Below, piece by piece: positions 6,320 through 6,498 of a stretch of DNA of 6,498 nt. Source of the stretch: an uncultured Alistipes sp. (GTDB lineage: Bacteria; Bacteroidota; Bacteroidia; Bacteroidales; Rikenellaceae); NCBI GenBank assembly GCA_900769445.1, contig CAAGGR010000065.1, positions 1 through 6,498 on the forward strand, written 5' to 3'. A program made the translations under genes and the position numbers. Under the pieces are notes generated by a model. The model saw only the letters and a list, made by a program, of their open reading frames with translations. It was not told the origin of the DNA and searched no databases. Position 1 is the stretch's first letter. Every line of letters starts with the position of its first letter.

Positions 6320-6498
6320 TTTAAGAGAAGATCTTCGGTCTCTCAATTTTATATTTGCGCAGAATTTATGGCGTGCCGCAATGAAGAATGACGATTTGGA
6401 TAGTACTGGGCGTACAGCCAAATCGTCATTCAAATAAGGTGCGTCAGAAAACTGCGCAAATAAAAAAGAGAAGACCGAATCATCGATCTTCTCTTAAA
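6320..6498 (+). repeat. Long interrupted palindrome, copy 3 of 3, reaching the window edge
   Basis: At least 179 nt. The outermost stem TTTAAGAGAAGATC (6320-6333) pairs perfectly with GATCTTCTCTTAAA (6485-6498). Then TTCGGTCT (6334-6341) pairs with AGACCGAA (6472-6479) across a 5-base bulge. ATTTGCGCAG (6353-6362) pairs with CTGCGCAAAT (6452-6461). The inner stem GAATGACGATTTGG (6386-6399) pairs perfectly with its complement at 6418-6431. The apex is GTAC (6403-6406), five bases, GTAC (6412-6415), flanked by ATA and AG as in copy 2. The outermost stem is absent from copies 1 and 2. The element may continue past 6498. Confidence 0.82.

Noticed and set aside
6242..6433. A 63-codon minus-strand reading frame covering part of palindrome copy 3
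   Set aside because: It runs through one arm and the apex of the palindrome; the inverted-repeat constraint accounts for the sequence and no domain is visible.

Overview
The window looks like a chromosomal segment of a Bacteroidota bacterium, most likely order Bacteroidales. Three things support this. LpxC and FabZ are fused into one protein and followed directly by lpxA, an arrangement known from Bacteroidetes. Candidate promoters match the phylum's TAnnTTTG -7 box. A TonB-family protein and a MerR/GyrI-like regulator complete a typical gene set. I cannot assign a genus.

Layout, left to right. Positions 1-290 hold no credible gene but contain two long interrupted palindromes (4-130 and 159-286). 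A minus-strand pair follows: a CPA1-type K+ or Na+/H+ antiporter (291-1784), with a TonB-family membrane protein upstream of it (1833-2651). About 145 bp of divergent promoter DNA (2652-2795) separates these from the plus-strand lipid A operon lpxC/fabZ (2796-4190) and lpxA (4214-4999). A perfect 13-bp hairpin (5024-5059) is a likely bidirectional terminator between lpxA and the convergent minus-strand merR-type regulator (5081-5905). From 5906 to 6319 there is no gene I can support. This stretch holds the regulator's likely promoter and operator, a minus-strand terminator-like hairpin and a cluster of inverted repeats that could be a small structured RNA. A third long palindrome (6320-6498) runs to the window edge.

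Function. LpxA adds the first acyl chain to UDP-GlcNAc and the LpxC part removes the acetyl group. These are steps 1 and 2 of lipid A synthesis. The FabZ part acts on the same 3-hydroxyacyl-ACP pool that feeds LpxA. The divergent TonB-family protein and the antiporter are envelope proteins but have no proven link to lipid A. The MerR-type regulator probably senses a small molecule; its target is unknown, although its own promoter carries a suitable dyad.

The main unexplained signal is the family of three long palindromes. Their apex, GTAC-N5-GTAC, and parts of their arms are conserved. Their inner and outer stems differ in sequence between copies but still pair. This suggests a conserved folded RNA or single-stranded DNA element.
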